Below are positions 41,996 through 51,112 of a DNA stretch of 64,000 nucleotides, piece by piece (position 1 is the first letter of the stretch; every line of letters starts with the position of its first letter). The stretch lies in contig NZ_JACDRR010000010.1 in assembly GCF_013449375.1 (NCBI RefSeq), forward strand, positions 1 to 64,000. Direction: 5' to 3'. Below the pieces are notes generated by a model. It made no database searches, was not told the origin of the DNA, and was given only the letters and a program-made list of their open reading frames with translations. The DNA comes from Pectobacterium sp. CFBP8739 (GTDB lineage Bacteria > Pseudomonadota > Gammaproteobacteria > Enterobacterales > Enterobacteriaceae). The position numbers were made by a program, and so were the translations under genes.

Positions 41996-43316
41996 ATCTG
42001 ATGATGGATTACTTGACGATAGATTGCTCCAGACGATCACGGCGCAAACGATCGGATGCAGGTCGATCCTGCTGGCTTACAGCGGCGGTCTGGATTCTAG
42101 CGTATTGTTACATCTGCTGGTGGCGGTTCGCCAGCGTTCTGGGCTGGCTATTCGCGCGGCTTACATCCATCACGGCTTAAATCCGCGGGCAGATAGCTGG
42201 GCTGAACATTGTCGTCAACAGTGTGAACGCTGGCAGGTGCCATTTGCCTCGCTGTCGGTGACGGTTGAGACGCAGAACGGTGGTATTGAAGCGGCGGCCA
42301 GAACGGCGCGTTATCAGGCGCTGCAAGCGCATCTGCAAGAGGGGGAAACCCTGCTGACGGCGCAGCATCTTGATGACCAGAGTGAAACTTTTTTACTGGC
42401 GCTTAAACGCGGCAGCGGGCCTGCCGGATTGTCGGCCATGGCGGCACACAGTACGCTGGGTCATCATCGTCTCATTCGTCCGCTGCTGGGTTTTTCTCGT
42501 TTGCAGTTGGAAGCGTATGCGCAGCGGCATCAGCTGCAGTGGATTGAAGATGACAGCAATCAGGATGAGCGTTTCGATCGCAATTTTCTACGCCGCCAGA
42601 TTTTACCGCGATTGACGCAGCGCTGGCCGCATTTCTCTTCCGCCGTAGCGCGTAGCGCCGAGCTGTGCGCCGAGCAGGAACAACTGCTGGATGAGTTGTT
42701 GGAAGAATCATTGCAGGCGTTATGTCAGCCGGATGGGGCGCTGAGTATTGACGGTCTGGTGCCGCTAAGCTCGGTGCGTCGTTTTGCGCTACTGCGTCGC
42801 TGGCTGGCGCAGCAGGGGGCGGCCATGCCGGCGCGTGAGCAGCTACAACGACTCTGGGATGAGGTGGCGACGAGCCGCCAGGATGCGGAGCCTGTATTGC
42901 AACTGAATCAGCAGCAGATCCGCCGTTTCCGTCAGCATCTCTATCTGCTGCCGCTGATGACGTCGTTACAAGACTGCATTTTGCCGTGGCAGCCGACGTC
43001 ACGTCCGCTGTCGCTCCCTGACAATCTTGGCACGCTGCTGTTGGCCGATAGTGGGATGGCGATTCGCGCGCCGGAAAACGGTGAAGCGGTGAGTATCCGC
43101 TTTTCGACCCGTGGAACCGTGCATATTGTCGGCAGAATCCACGGGCGGCAAATCAAGAAACTTTGGCAGGAATTGGGTGTTCCGCCCTGGTGGCGCGACC
43201 GGACGCCGTTGGTATTCTACAACGAACAGCTAATTACGGCCGTGGGACGATTTGTCACGTGGGAAGGGCAGGTAAGAGAACATCAGCCCGTGTGGCACAT
43301 TGTTTGGGAAAAATAA
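41982..43316 (+). CDS. tilS: tRNA(Ile)-lysidine synthase TilS
   Basis: TilS attaches lysine to C34 of tRNA-Ile2 (CAU) so that it reads AUA. The PP-loop ATPase motif is LLAYSGGLDSSVLLHLLV near residue 28. TAQHLDDQSETFLLALKRGS and DDSNQDERFDRNFLRRQILP are also typical, and the C-terminal TilS domain contains GRQIKKLWQELGVPPWWRD. I prefer the GTG at 41982 because GAGG lies 6 bases upstream; an in-frame ATG at 41970 would add four residues. The start region lies inside the yaeR remnant. Confidence 0.94.
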   Translation: MNTTESDDGLLDDRLLQTITAQTIGCRSILLAYSGGLDSSVLLHLLVAVRQRSGLAIRAAYIHHGLNPRADSWAEHCRQQCERWQVPFASLSVTVETQNGGIEAAARTARYQALQAHLQEGETLLTAQHLDDQSETFLLALKRGSGPAGLSAMAAHSTLGHHRLIRPLLGFSRLQLEAYAQRHQLQWIEDDSNQDERFDRNFLRRQILPRLTQRWPHFSSAVARSAELCAEQEQLLDELLEESLQALCQPDGALSIDGLVPLSSVRRFALLRRWLAQQGAAMPAREQLQRLWDEVATSRQDAEPVLQLNQQQIRRFRQHLYLLPLMTSLQDCILPWQPTSRPLSLPDNLGTLLLADSGMAIRAPENGEAVSIRFSTRGTVHIVGRIHGRQIKKLWQELGVPPWWRDRTPLVFYNEQLITAVGRFVTWEGQVREHQPVWHIVWEK

Positions 43317-43364
43317 GGTTTGGGAAAAAAGCTGAGGGAAAAGCCAGAGGCTAGCGCTGAAATA

Positions 43365-43392
43365 AAAACGGACAACCAGCGTTGTCCGTTTT
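43365..43392. terminator. Bidirectional terminator between tilS and rof
   Basis: Perfect 12-bp stem AAAACGGACAAC/GTTGTCCGTTTT with CAGC loop. It serves the convergent tilS and rof transcripts. Confidence 0.92.
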
Positions 43393-43438
43393 GGAAGCGT
43401 TTTTTCAGCATTTGCTGCTGAATGAAAGGAGAAGCCAG

Positions 43439-43699
43439 TCAGGATTCGCTGACGACAATCTTCCCGATTTCAGGGTGACTGAAACTGACGATGTGGTCGA
43501 GGCGCAGTTCGCGCGTTGCACCGGAGGCTTCGATCACCAGATATTCGACCTGCTTACGGGAGATCATGTCACTGGCTTTACCGGTTACAACTTCACCATT
43601 GCGTAGTTCCAGCGTCAGCGTTAGATTCTGCTGACAAGTGGCTTCCAGGCTGTCGTAATCATCACAGTTGATGGGTTGATATTCATTACTCATTGACAT
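43439..43699 (-). CDS. rof: Rho-binding antiterminator Rof
   Basis: Rof (YaeO) binds Rho and inhibits Rho-dependent termination. With the ATG at 43699 the product is 86 residues, starting [20 protein letters not shown], and it contains [20 protein letters not shown] and [13 protein letters not shown], collinear with the E. coli protein. Other starts (GTG 43705, ATG 43693) are possible. It overlaps the 3' end of yaeP by 14 bases, implying coupled translation. Confidence 0.94.
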   Translation of the reverse strand: MSMSNEYQPINCDDYDSLEATCQQNLTLTLELRNGEVVTGKASDMISRKQVEYLVIEASGATRELRLDHIVSFSHPEIGKIVVSES

Positions 43700-43886
43700 A
43701 GTCACTCACCAATAAGTTAGCGGCGGCAAAAGCGGCCTGTTCCCTGACGGAGGATGGCAGCGCATCATTTGCGGCAATGCCATCCAGGGTTTTCAAAACA
43801 CAACCCAGCGAATCGGGTATATAGCCCAGATCGCCGCTGGCGATCTCTGCGTATAAGCGACGTACTAATTCACAGTATTCTTGCAC
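43686..43886 (-). CDS. yaeP: UPF0253 protein YaeP
   Basis: A 66-residue protein of the UPF0253 family; function unknown. The conserved block is [20 protein letters not shown], and the C terminus reads [17 protein letters not shown] start it at the GTG at 43886 because GGGAGG lies 5 bases upstream, and the length then equals E. coli YaeP. The frame opens 13 codons further up, but those residues are not conserved. It forms an overlapping pair with rof, as in E. coli. Confidence 0.92.
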   Translation of the reverse strand: MQEYCELVRRLYAEIASGDLGYIPDSLGCVLKTLDGIAANDALPSSVREQAAFAAANLLVSDYVNE

Positions 43887-44125
43887 TATATCCTCCCTTG
43901 AAAGCTTAGCTCGGTAGATATTCATGCATCATCACCTGTTGCGGTGCGCGATGTTGTAAGCCTACGAAGATAAACTCTATTTATCAAACCGACTATAGCA
44001 TAGGCACTAACAGGATATCAGTAGTCCTTAGAGGCCTAATCTACCAGTTACGTCGCAGATATCACCTTTACTGTGAGGATGGCGCTAACTCAAGTAAACT
44101 AAAGGGATTAACGACGAGGTTACTG

Positions 44126-44680
44126 ATGGCATTAAAAGCAACGGTTTACAAAGCAGCGATCAATATTGCTGATATGGATCGGAATTTTTTTCACGACGCG
44201 AACCTGACGATAGCGCAGCATCCGTCAGAAACGGAACAGCGCATGATGCTGCGGCTTTTAGCGTGGATTTGTCATGCTGATGAAAACCTGCGCTTTACCA
44301 AAGGGCTCAGTGCCGATGACGAACCGGAAATCTGGCGGCGCAACGATACGATGGAACTGGAGTTGTGGATTGAGCTGGGCCTGCCGGATGAAAAGCGGCT
44401 TAAGAAAGCCTGCAACCAGTCGCGCGCCGTGGTGCTATACGCGTACAGCGAGCGTGCGGCGCAGGTTTGGTGGAGTGCAATATCAAGTAAGGTTTCTGGG
44501 TACAAGAATTTGGCTATCCGTTTTTTAGATGATAGCCAGTTGGCTCAGCTTGCCGGACTGGCCGCACGCACGATGGCGTTGCAGGCAACGATACAGGAAG
44601 GCACGATCTGGTTGTCTGACGATAAGAATAGTCTGGAAATCGCATTTTCTGAGTGGAAAATTCCTCAGACTCAGGGATGA
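44126..44680 (+). CDS. yaeQ: YaeQ family protein
   Basis: A 184-residue member of the YaeQ family, which has a PD-(D/E)XK nuclease-like fold. It begins [20 protein letters not shown] and contains [20 protein letters not shown] and [20 protein letters not shown]. coli YaeQ was first linked to suppression of RfaH loss, but its biochemistry is unclear. In E. coli yaeJ (arfB) lies between yaeQ and nlpE; here nlpE follows after 70 bp. Confidence 0.93.
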   Translation: MALKATVYKAAINIADMDRNFFHDANLTIAQHPSETEQRMMLRLLAWICHADENLRFTKGLSADDEPEIWRRNDTMELELWIELGLPDEKRLKKACNQSRAVVLYAYSERAAQVWWSAISSKVSGYKNLAIRFLDDSQLAQLAGLAARTMALQATIQEGTIWLSDDKNSLEIAFSEWKIPQTQG

Positions 44681-44750
44681 TAACAGGCTGGATACATTCC
44701 AGGGCATTGAGTCAGAACGATAAAAACAGGGCAGAGACGGCAGGACAATA

Positions 44751-45449
44751 ATGATGAAAAAACTGGCTATCGGTGTGCTGTTGATTGCAGGGGTTTCTGG
44801 GTTGATCGGGTGCCATACTCGCTCACAAGTTCAGGAAGAACCCCTTAAACCAATGGCACAGAGTTATCGTGGCGTTTTACCCTGCGCGGACTGCGGAGGG
44901 ATTGATACGTCGCTGTTTTTGGAAAAAGACGGGACTTTTGTGTTGCGAGAGCAGTATCAGACAACGCGAGCAGGTAACAACACGTTTGCTTCCTATGGGC
45001 AATGGCGACGTACCGCTGATAAGCTGGTATTGACGGATAGTGCAGGAGAAAAACGTTACTTCCGCCCGATTGATAAGGGGCTGGAAATGCTGGATCAGCA
45101 AGGGCTTCCCATCAACTCCTCTCTTCCTCGTCAACTGACGACAACCGAGCAGGCATTGCCGGATACGCCGATGTCGATGAAGGGCATATACCGCTATCTG
45201 GCCGATGCTGCGACGTTCTCTGATTGCGCCACGGGTAAAACGTTTGTGGTGGCAAGCAATGCTGTGCTGCAAAGGATGTACCTCCGTACGACGGTGTCGG
45301 CGGGTGAACCGGTGCTGGTTTCCTTTACCGCGCATTTTGCCGTGATTCCATCGATGGAAGAAGGGCAGATGGTGAAAGCGGTGGTTCCCAACAGCAGTGA
45401 TAACGCTCGTATGCGAGCACGGGCAAACTGCGATACACAGATAGATTAA
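44751..45449 (+). CDS. nlpE: Envelope stress lipoprotein NlpE (CutF)
   Basis: NlpE is an outer-membrane lipoprotein that reports surface contact, lipoprotein-trafficking and redox faults to the Cpx system. The 232-residue precursor has the lipobox GLIGC with Cys21. The N-terminal domain carries the CXXC motif LPCADCGGIDTSLFLEKDG, and the C-terminal OB-like domain has two further Cys (FSDCATG and RANCDTQ) that could form the redox-sensing disulfide. AGGA lies 5 bases before the first of two adjacent ATGs. A terminator shared with mutS follows. Confidence 0.95.
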   Translation: MMKKLAIGVLLIAGVSGLIGCHTRSQVQEEPLKPMAQSYRGVLPCADCGGIDTSLFLEKDGTFVLREQYQTTRAGNNTFASYGQWRRTADKLVLTDSAGEKRYFRPIDKGLEMLDQQGLPINSSLPRQLTTTEQALPDTPMSMKGIYRYLADAATFSDCATGKTFVVASNAVLQRMYLRTTVSAGEPVLVSFTAHFAVIPSMEEGQMVKAVVPNSSDNARMRARANCDTQID

Positions 45450-45464
45450 TGCAGCTTTAAAAAT

Positions 45465-45491
45465 AAAAGGCACTGATTTCAGTGCCTTTTT
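45465..45491. terminator. Bidirectional terminator between nlpE and mutS
   Basis: AAAAGGCACTGA/TCAGTGCCTTTT (45465-45490) with a tiny loop. A/T tracts on both arms suit both convergent transcripts. Confidence 0.92.
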
Positions 45492-45506
45492 GGTATCGGT
45501 TATGCG

Positions 45507-48071
45507 TTAGAGCATTTTCTTGAGCTGATAAAGCCAGTCCAGCGCCTGACGTGGCGTGAGCGCATCAGGATCGATGGCTTCCAGCGCTTCGATTGCCGGA
45601 GACGGCTCATCATTGCTCAGCAGCGCCAACTGTGCCCCATCGATATGGCTGGATGACGCATTATTCGATAACGTTTCCAGCTCCTTCAGTTTCTGGCGTG
45701 CGCGTTTAATCACTTCTTTCGGTACGCCAGCTAGAGCGGCGACGGCAAGACCATAACTCTTGCTGGCTGCGCCATCCTGTACGCTGTGCATAAAGGCAAT
45801 GGTATCACCGTGTTCGCGCGCATCTAAATGCACGTTCACCACGCCTTCCATTTTTTCCGGCAGAGTGGTCAGTTCAAAGTAGTGCGTGGCAAACAGCGTC
45901 ATCGCTTTGATGCGGTTCGCCAGATTTTCGGCACAGGCCCAGGCCAGCGATAGGCCGTCGTAGGTTGAGGTTCCACGGCCGATTTCGTCCATCAATACTA
46001 GGCTGTTTTCCGTGGCATTGTGCAGAATATTTGCCGTTTCTGTCATTTCCACCATGAAGGTAGAGCGGCCAGAAGCCAGATCGTCGGCGGCACCCACACG
46101 AGTGAAAATACGATCGACGGGGCCAATGACCGCCTGATCCGCAGGCACAAAGCAGCCGATATGCGCCATCAGCACAATCAGTGCAGCCTGACGCATATAG
46201 GTACTTTTCCCGCCCATGTTGGGGCCGGTGATAATCAGCATACGACGCTGTGGTGCTAGCGATAGGGGGTTCGAAATAAACGGCTCACGAAGCACCTGCT
46301 CAACGACGGGGTGACGACCGCTTGTGATTTTGATGCCGGGCTTATCGCTCAGCGTCGGGCAGACGTAATTCAGCGTATCGGCACGTTCGGCCAGATTCGT
46401 CAGAACGTCCAATTCTGCCAACGCGGCGGCGCTTTGCTGAAGCTCGGCCAGATGAGGCAACAGCAGATCGAAAAGCTCATCATAGAGCGCTTTTTCCAGC
46501 GCCAGTGCCTTGCCCTTCGAGGTCAGAACCTTGTCTTCGTACTCTTTCAGCTCGGGGATGATATAGCGTTCGGCATTTTTTAGCGTCTGGCGGCGTACAT
46601 AGTGGATCGGCACCAGATGGCTTTGGCCACGGCTGACCTGAATGTAATAGCCGTGTACGCCGTTGAAGCCGACTTTTAGCGTATCGAGCCCCAGTTTTTC
46701 GCGCTCGCGAATTTCCAGACGATCCAGATAATCGCTGGCACCGTCAGCCAGCGCGCGCCACTCATCCAGTTCCGCGTTGTAGCCTGGCGCGATGACGCCA
46801 CCGTCACGAACCAGCACGGGCGGCGCTTCGACAACCGCGTGTTCCAGCAGGTCTCGTAGTTCATCAAATTGCCCAATCAGGTTGACTAAACGGCGAACGG
46901 AGTCAATATCCAGCGGTGCAAGCTGCTCACGAATATCGGGAAATTGCTGGAAAGCGTGGCGCATACGTGCCAGATCGCGCGGGCGTGCCGTGCGCAATGC
47001 GAGTCGCGCCAGAATACGTTCCAGATCGCCGACCTGTCGCAGATAGGGTTGCAGATCGGGCGTGATGTCCTGCAACGCGCTAATGGCCTGCTGGCGCTGT
47101 TTTAGTGCATCAATATCGCGGCTGGGCATATGAATCCAGCGCTTCAGCATTCGGCTGCCCATTGCTGTTACGGTGCAGTCCAAGACGGCAGCCAGCGTAT
47201 TTTCCACGCCACCGGACAGATTCTGCGTCAGTTCAAGGTTACGTCGGGTGGCCGCATCCATGATGATGCCGTCCTGCTGGCGCTCCATGGTAATCCCACG
47301 GATATGCGGCAGCGAGGTGCGCTGTGTGTCTTTTACGTATTGCAGCAGGCATCCGGCGGCACGCAGCGCGAGCTTGGCCTGCTCTACACCAAAACCCGTC
47401 AGATCGCGGGTGCCAAATTGCAGGTTAAGCTGCTGGCGTGCGGTATCCGGTTCAAACTCCCACAGCGGACGACGGCGTAGCCCATGACGGTTTTCGATCA
47501 AATCCATGGATTCGAAGGATTCAGGGTAGAGTAATTCTGCCGGGTTGGTGCGCTGTAATTCGGCCGCCATGGTTTCCCGATCAGCAGGTTCACTGACACG
47601 AAAACGCCCTGAGCTGATATCCAGAGTGGCGTAGCCAAATCCCCGACTATCCTGCCAGATTGCGGCCAGCAGGTTATCCTGCTTTTCCTGCAATAGCGCT
47701 TCGTCGCTGATGGTGCCGGGGGTGACGATACGCACGACTTTACGTTCTACCGGGCCTTTGCTGGTGGCGGGATCGCCGATCTGTTCGCAGATAGCAACGG
47801 ATTCGCCCATTTGCACCAGTCTGGCAAGGTAGTTTTCAACGGCATGATGAGGGACGCCTGCCATCGGTATCGGTTCCCCTGCGGAGGCACCGCGCTTCGT
47901 CAGTGAAATGTCCAGCAGTTGGGAAGCCCGTTTGGCATCGTCATAGAACAGTTCGTAAAAATCACCCATGCGGTAAAACAGCAGGATTTCCGGATGTTCA
48001 GCCTTTAGTCTAAAGTACTGCTGCATCATGGGGGTGTGGGCAGTGAAATCCTTGTCGGTAGAATCTTTCAT
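45507..48071 (-). CDS. mutS: DNA mismatch repair protein MutS
   Basis: MutS recognises mismatches and starts methyl-directed repair with MutL and MutH. The 854-residue protein (E. coli 853) has the mismatch-contact motif [15 protein letters not shown] near residue 28 and the Walker A motif [15 protein letters not shown] near 610. Then come [20 protein letters not shown] and [12 protein letters not shown], and a C-terminal oligomerisation segment ([16 protein letters not shown]). Position next to nlpE differs from E. coli K-12. Confidence 0.98.
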   Translation of the reverse strand: MKDSTDKDFTAHTPMMQQYFRLKAEHPEILLFYRMGDFYELFYDDAKRASQLLDISLTKRGASAGEPIPMAGVPHHAVENYLARLVQMGESVAICEQIGDPATSKGPVERKVVRIVTPGTISDEALLQEKQDNLLAAIWQDSRGFGYATLDISSGRFRVSEPADRETMAAELQRTNPAELLYPESFESMDLIENRHGLRRRPLWEFEPDTARQQLNLQFGTRDLTGFGVEQAKLALRAAGCLLQYVKDTQRTSLPHIRGITMERQQDGIIMDAATRRNLELTQNLSGGVENTLAAVLDCTVTAMGSRMLKRWIHMPSRDIDALKQRQQAISALQDITPDLQPYLRQVGDLERILARLALRTARPRDLARMRHAFQQFPDIREQLAPLDIDSVRRLVNLIGQFDELRDLLEHAVVEAPPVLVRDGGVIAPGYNAELDEWRALADGASDYLDRLEIREREKLGLDTLKVGFNGVHGYYIQVSRGQSHLVPIHYVRRQTLKNAERYIIPELKEYEDKVLTSKGKALALEKALYDELFDLLLPHLAELQQSAAALAELDVLTNLAERADTLNYVCPTLSDKPGIKITSGRHPVVEQVLREPFISNPLSLAPQRRMLIITGPNMGGKSTYMRQAALIVLMAHIGCFVPADQAVIGPVDRIFTRVGAADDLASGRSTFMVEMTETANILHNATENSLVLMDEIGRGTSTYDGLSLAWACAENLANRIKAMTLFATHYFELTTLPEKMEGVVNVHLDAREHGDTIAFMHSVQDGAASKSYGLAVAALAGVPKEVIKRARQKLKELETLSNNASSSHIDGAQLALLSNDEPSPAIEALEAIDPDALTPRQALDWLYQLKKML

Positions 48072-48465
48072 ATTGATTTTACTCAGTTTTAACGCTTTTG
48101 TTCGTTCAGGTGATGGTGCAGGGTTTGATGGTCAACCGTGCTGATGGCGCGTCACCTGAGCCTTGAAATGGAATGCCAGAAGTATACTGGCTGGCAGATG
48201 AAAAACATCACCCGCGAATGCGCTATCTTACCACTGGTGGCCGTTATTTGGCGTCAGACGACGTTACCAGACTGAATCAGGGATGCGTATCCGATTTGCT
48301 CGAACGCGCGAGGCGGCTCGCAAGTTTGCCATGAAGAGGTATCAGGTCAATAATAATTAATTTATGAAAATCAATGTTGCTGATTTTAGCATTAGATCGC
48401 TTCTGCTAAATTAATGAGTCTATTTGACGGTATTAAATCCCGCCAAATAGATTATCTTTTTAACG
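48072..48465. other. Intergenic region upstream of mutS
   Basis: This 394-bp gap holds the mutS promoter region (leftward), the REP-like repeat copy at 48281-48330, and an AT-rich stretch. An imperfect hairpin CTATTTGACGG/CCGCCAAATAG (48420-48450) sits just past the DUF711 stop and may end that transcript. No gene was supported. Confidence 0.45.
48281..48330 (+). repeat. REP-like direct repeat, left copy
   Basis: GGATGCGTATCCGATTT, then GCGCGAGGCGGCTCGCAAG and TTTGCC. It is matched in the same orientation at 50004-50062. It contains short palindromes: GGATGCGTATCC, GCGAG-GCGG-CTCGC and GCAA-GT-TTGC. Confidence 0.75.
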
Positions 48466-49698
48466 TTATGGTACAGCCAACACCGCACAATTACATAAGT
48501 CATCACTTTCAAAGTTGGTGATGTCACCCGCCTTCATATCAGGAACAGGGAAGACTCGAACAGTAAGCGGTTTATTTAAGCGAAAAGCCATCGTCCCTGT
48601 GTCTCTCATTAGGGCTGAAAGTTTATCAATAGAGACATCACCGGGAACAGGAACGGTATCCAGCCCAATTCCACAAACAGCGCTGTAAGTCAGCAACGAG
48701 CGAATATCAAAATTTGATTTTACAGATCCATCAGCTAAACCTTGATCTTCAGTTAATGCAAGCATTAACCCAGAAAACCCCACCAACTCTGTATCTTTTA
48801 CTGATTTAAATACCTTAGTTAATAATCCTGATACTTCGACAGTGCCTGATGCTCCAAAATATTCGACCCCCATTTGTTCATAGACTTCGGCCATACTAGC
48901 GCAATTTTTAGAGGGTGCTGCCGAACTATCGAAGCCTGAAAACGTAAAGGGAAAATCCATTTTTGCATGGTTAATAATATGTTGAATTGCTGAGATATGA
49001 TACTGAATGGCTGTGCTCAGGACGGTGTAATAATTACTGAACAGCTGATTATGGTTTTTTGTGCCTTTCTGTTTATTGAAGTTTTTTAAGGTATTAACCA
49101 GCAGGTCGGGGGTTTCAAGACCAATAACAAAGCAATCCCCTAATTCTTTTTTATGATATCCGGCCGGAAAATAAGGTATTAGTGGTTTACAATTGAAGTT
49201 GACGGTAAAGTTAAAATTTCCCTCACCTCGTGGGGTTATTACACTAATTTTTTTCACACATGACGCGGCAGTCTTAATAAGCTCATTGTCGACAATACCA
49301 TAATCGTCCAAGGGGATATTTACACAGGCATTGCACAAATCGCCAAACTCATTAATGAGATCAGGCAGCATCTCAATTTCTCTTGCGGTTTTTGCTTCAC
49401 CAATAGCAAATCTTACCCTTATTCCTGACTGATTATTGTGAGCCAGTAATTTGCTAATATAGTGTAAATCAGCTCGGGCACTCTCTATACTGCTTAGGTT
49501 GAGATATTCCCCAAATGGATTGGTAACAATGCGAATGGACTGTACCGTGTAGTGGTGACGTTGAAACTCTGCCGTTAAATCTGATAAAAATGTTGAGGCT
49601 TTATTAATTTCTGTCTGCCAACTCTCTTTATCGTGGCTTAATGATAGAAATGCTGTCACAGTCCGTATTTTACAAAGTGCTTTCTCTTTATAACCCAC
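48466..49698 (-). CDS. DUF711 (UPF0210) family protein
   Basis: A 410-residue protein recognised as DUF711 by CGIGLDTVPVPGDVSIDKLS near residue 335, FSGLMLALTEDQGLADG near 300 and the N-terminal KIRTVTAFLSLS. The family is widespread and related in fold to glycyl-radical-type proteins, but has no proven activity that I know. I chose the GTG at 49698, preceded by GGGAG at 6 bases, over an ATG nine codons upstream. The gene is distinctly more AT-rich than the neighbouring mutS, and stands alone between two REP-like repeats, which suggests acquisition. Confidence 0.82.
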   Translation of the reverse strand: MGYKEKALCKIRTVTAFLSLSHDKESWQTEINKASTFLSDLTAEFQRHHYTVQSIRIVTNPFGEYLNLSSIESARADLHYISKLLAHNNQSGIRVRFAIGEAKTAREIEMLPDLINEFGDLCNACVNIPLDDYGIVDNELIKTAASCVKKISVITPRGEGNFNFTVNFNCKPLIPYFPAGYHKKELGDCFVIGLETPDLLVNTLKNFNKQKGTKNHNQLFSNYYTVLSTAIQYHISAIQHIINHAKMDFPFTFSGFDSSAAPSKNCASMAEVYEQMGVEYFGASGTVEVSGLLTKVFKSVKDTELVGFSGLMLALTEDQGLADGSVKSNFDIRSLLTYSAVCGIGLDTVPVPGDVSIDKLSALMRDTGTMAFRLNKPLTVRVFPVPDMKAGDITNFESDDLCNCAVLAVP

Positions 49699-50093
49699 TG
49701 GATTCTCCCTGGAAATTATTGCCATACATTGGGTGGCTCTGTCATATCATCCTACTCGGTAGAGCAAAACAAATACAATGGCATTTGGAGTGTGTGGCGG
49801 CATGTCTTGCTTTTTATACGTATTAATATGCATGAGTCGCAGTGGGGTTATGAATCATGGCATTGAAAAATAACATATTATTTGTTTTGATAGGGATGCC
49901 GACGCTTTAGGCAAAATATGAGGTCATCCCCACGTTGGATACTTCCCACCACGTTATCAAGCATAAGGCCAGTTCTTTGTAATGTAGCAGATGACTGGGA
50001 TAAGGACGCGCATCCGATTTTCCACTGGCGCTTAAGTGCGCGAGGCGGTTCGCAAACTTGCCTGTTAAATAAGTGATGCCTCGCGCTGAGGCT
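49699..50093. other. Intergenic region between DUF711 gene and GST gene
   Basis: About 395 bp containing the presumed DUF711 promoter (leftward), AT-rich DNA, the right REP-like repeat (50004-50062) and a small hairpin GCCTC/GAGGC near 50078-50093 just past the GST stop that may terminate the GST gene. No gene was supported. Confidence 0.4.
50004..50062 (+). repeat. REP-like direct repeat, right copy
   Basis: GGACGCGCATCCGATTTTCC, then a 9-base-longer middle, then GTGCGCGAGGCGGTTCGCAA and ACTTGCC. Same orientation as 48281-48330. The palindrome GCAA-AC-TTGC has a changed centre but keeps its arms, and GCGAG/TTCGC stays pairable through G-T. Confidence 0.75.
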
Positions 50094-50723
50094 TTATTCT
50101 ACGCGCGATTCAATGTCCTGAACTTTCTGCCAGCTAGGCAAATTTTTCAGACGCTGTGAATAGCATTGAATATTCGGGAATCGTTCTCTGGGCACGAGCC
50201 GTTCTACGACGGTATTAATCACGAAGCCCAGCATAATATCCGCGCCACTCAGCTTATCGCCCACGATAAATTCTCTTGCAGACAGCATGTCGTCTAAAAA
50301 TGAAAAGACTTTCTCGAATTCGTTGTCGGCGTAGTTCTCAAGGAAATTCAGCGTGGTGCCGGTATTCTTTTCAAATTCGCCAAAGATCTTTAATAACACT
50401 GGCAGCATGGCTGAGCTTTCTGCAAAGTGTATCCACTGAAGATAGTCAATGTATTCGGCCTCACTTACATCTGGAGCCAGGTGTTTAGCATAGCGATTGA
50501 TCAAGTATTCAACGATAGCGCCAGATTCCGCGATGATCTTTCCCCCTTCCTCAATCAACGGCGATTTACCCAAAGGATGTATTGCTTTTAATGAGTCCGG
50601 TGCTAAGTGCGTTTTTTCATCCCGTTGATATCTGACGAGTTCATAAGGTATTCCCGCTTCCTCAAGCAGCCAGAGGATACGAACAGACCGTGAATCATTA
50701 AGATGGTGTAATGTTAATCCCAT
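50094..50723 (-). CDS. Glutathione S-transferase family protein
   Basis: A 209-residue GST. The N-terminal thioredoxin-like domain has LHHLNDSRSVRILWLLEEAG at residue 4 (the Ser-Arg-Ser region that activates glutathione in related GSTs) and NPLGKSP-like IHPLGKSPLIEEGGKIIAESGAI near residue 57. The all-helical C-terminal domain includes FIVGDKLSGADIMLGF near 156. I start at the ATG at 50723, which has AAGGA upstream; the longer open frame adds 14 unsupported codons. Substrate unknown. AT-rich relative to core genes. Confidence 0.85.
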   Translation of the reverse strand: MGLTLHHLNDSRSVRILWLLEEAGIPYELVRYQRDEKTHLAPDSLKAIHPLGKSPLIEEGGKIIAESGAIVEYLINRYAKHLAPDVSEAEYIDYLQWIHFAESSAMLPVLLKIFGEFEKNTGTTLNFLENYADNEFEKVFSFLDDMLSAREFIVGDKLSGADIMLGFVINTVVERLVPRERFPNIQCYSQRLKNLPSWQKVQDIESRVE

Positions 50724-51112
50724 ATTATTTTTCCTTAAATTCTGATGAAGAATGCGAGTCGTCATGATGTGGTTCCCTCCGCTTATGTGGGTTCCATGTC
50801 ATATCAGCAGAGTAGCGGTTCCGGTGGTTTGCGGCTAACAAGGCTATTTTTGAGGGGGTATAAATATTTTTATGAGGTAATAATGACTATGAATGACGGC
50901 CATGAATGATGGACAAAAACATGGTCAGCGATCGCCGCACCACGGGCATCGAGTGGCTAGAGACGGAGTCGGCATGGATCTTTGCCTGATAGGCGCTGTG
51001 GAACCTGATGATTACCGAGGTCTTAAAATCTGAATTATTTGAGATATCGATACATTGTGGAGAAGGGTTGTGTGCTATGTTGGATTTATCATGGTAATGA
51101 TGCGTCGCTCCT
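50724..51112. other. Intergenic region between GST and EAL genes
   Basis: A divergent promoter region of about 390 bp, AT-rich near the GST gene. A 26-codon frame beginning near 50910 (MDKNMVSDRRTTGIEWLE...) is not supported by any family. No hairpin terminator or RNA gene was recognised. Confidence 0.35.
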
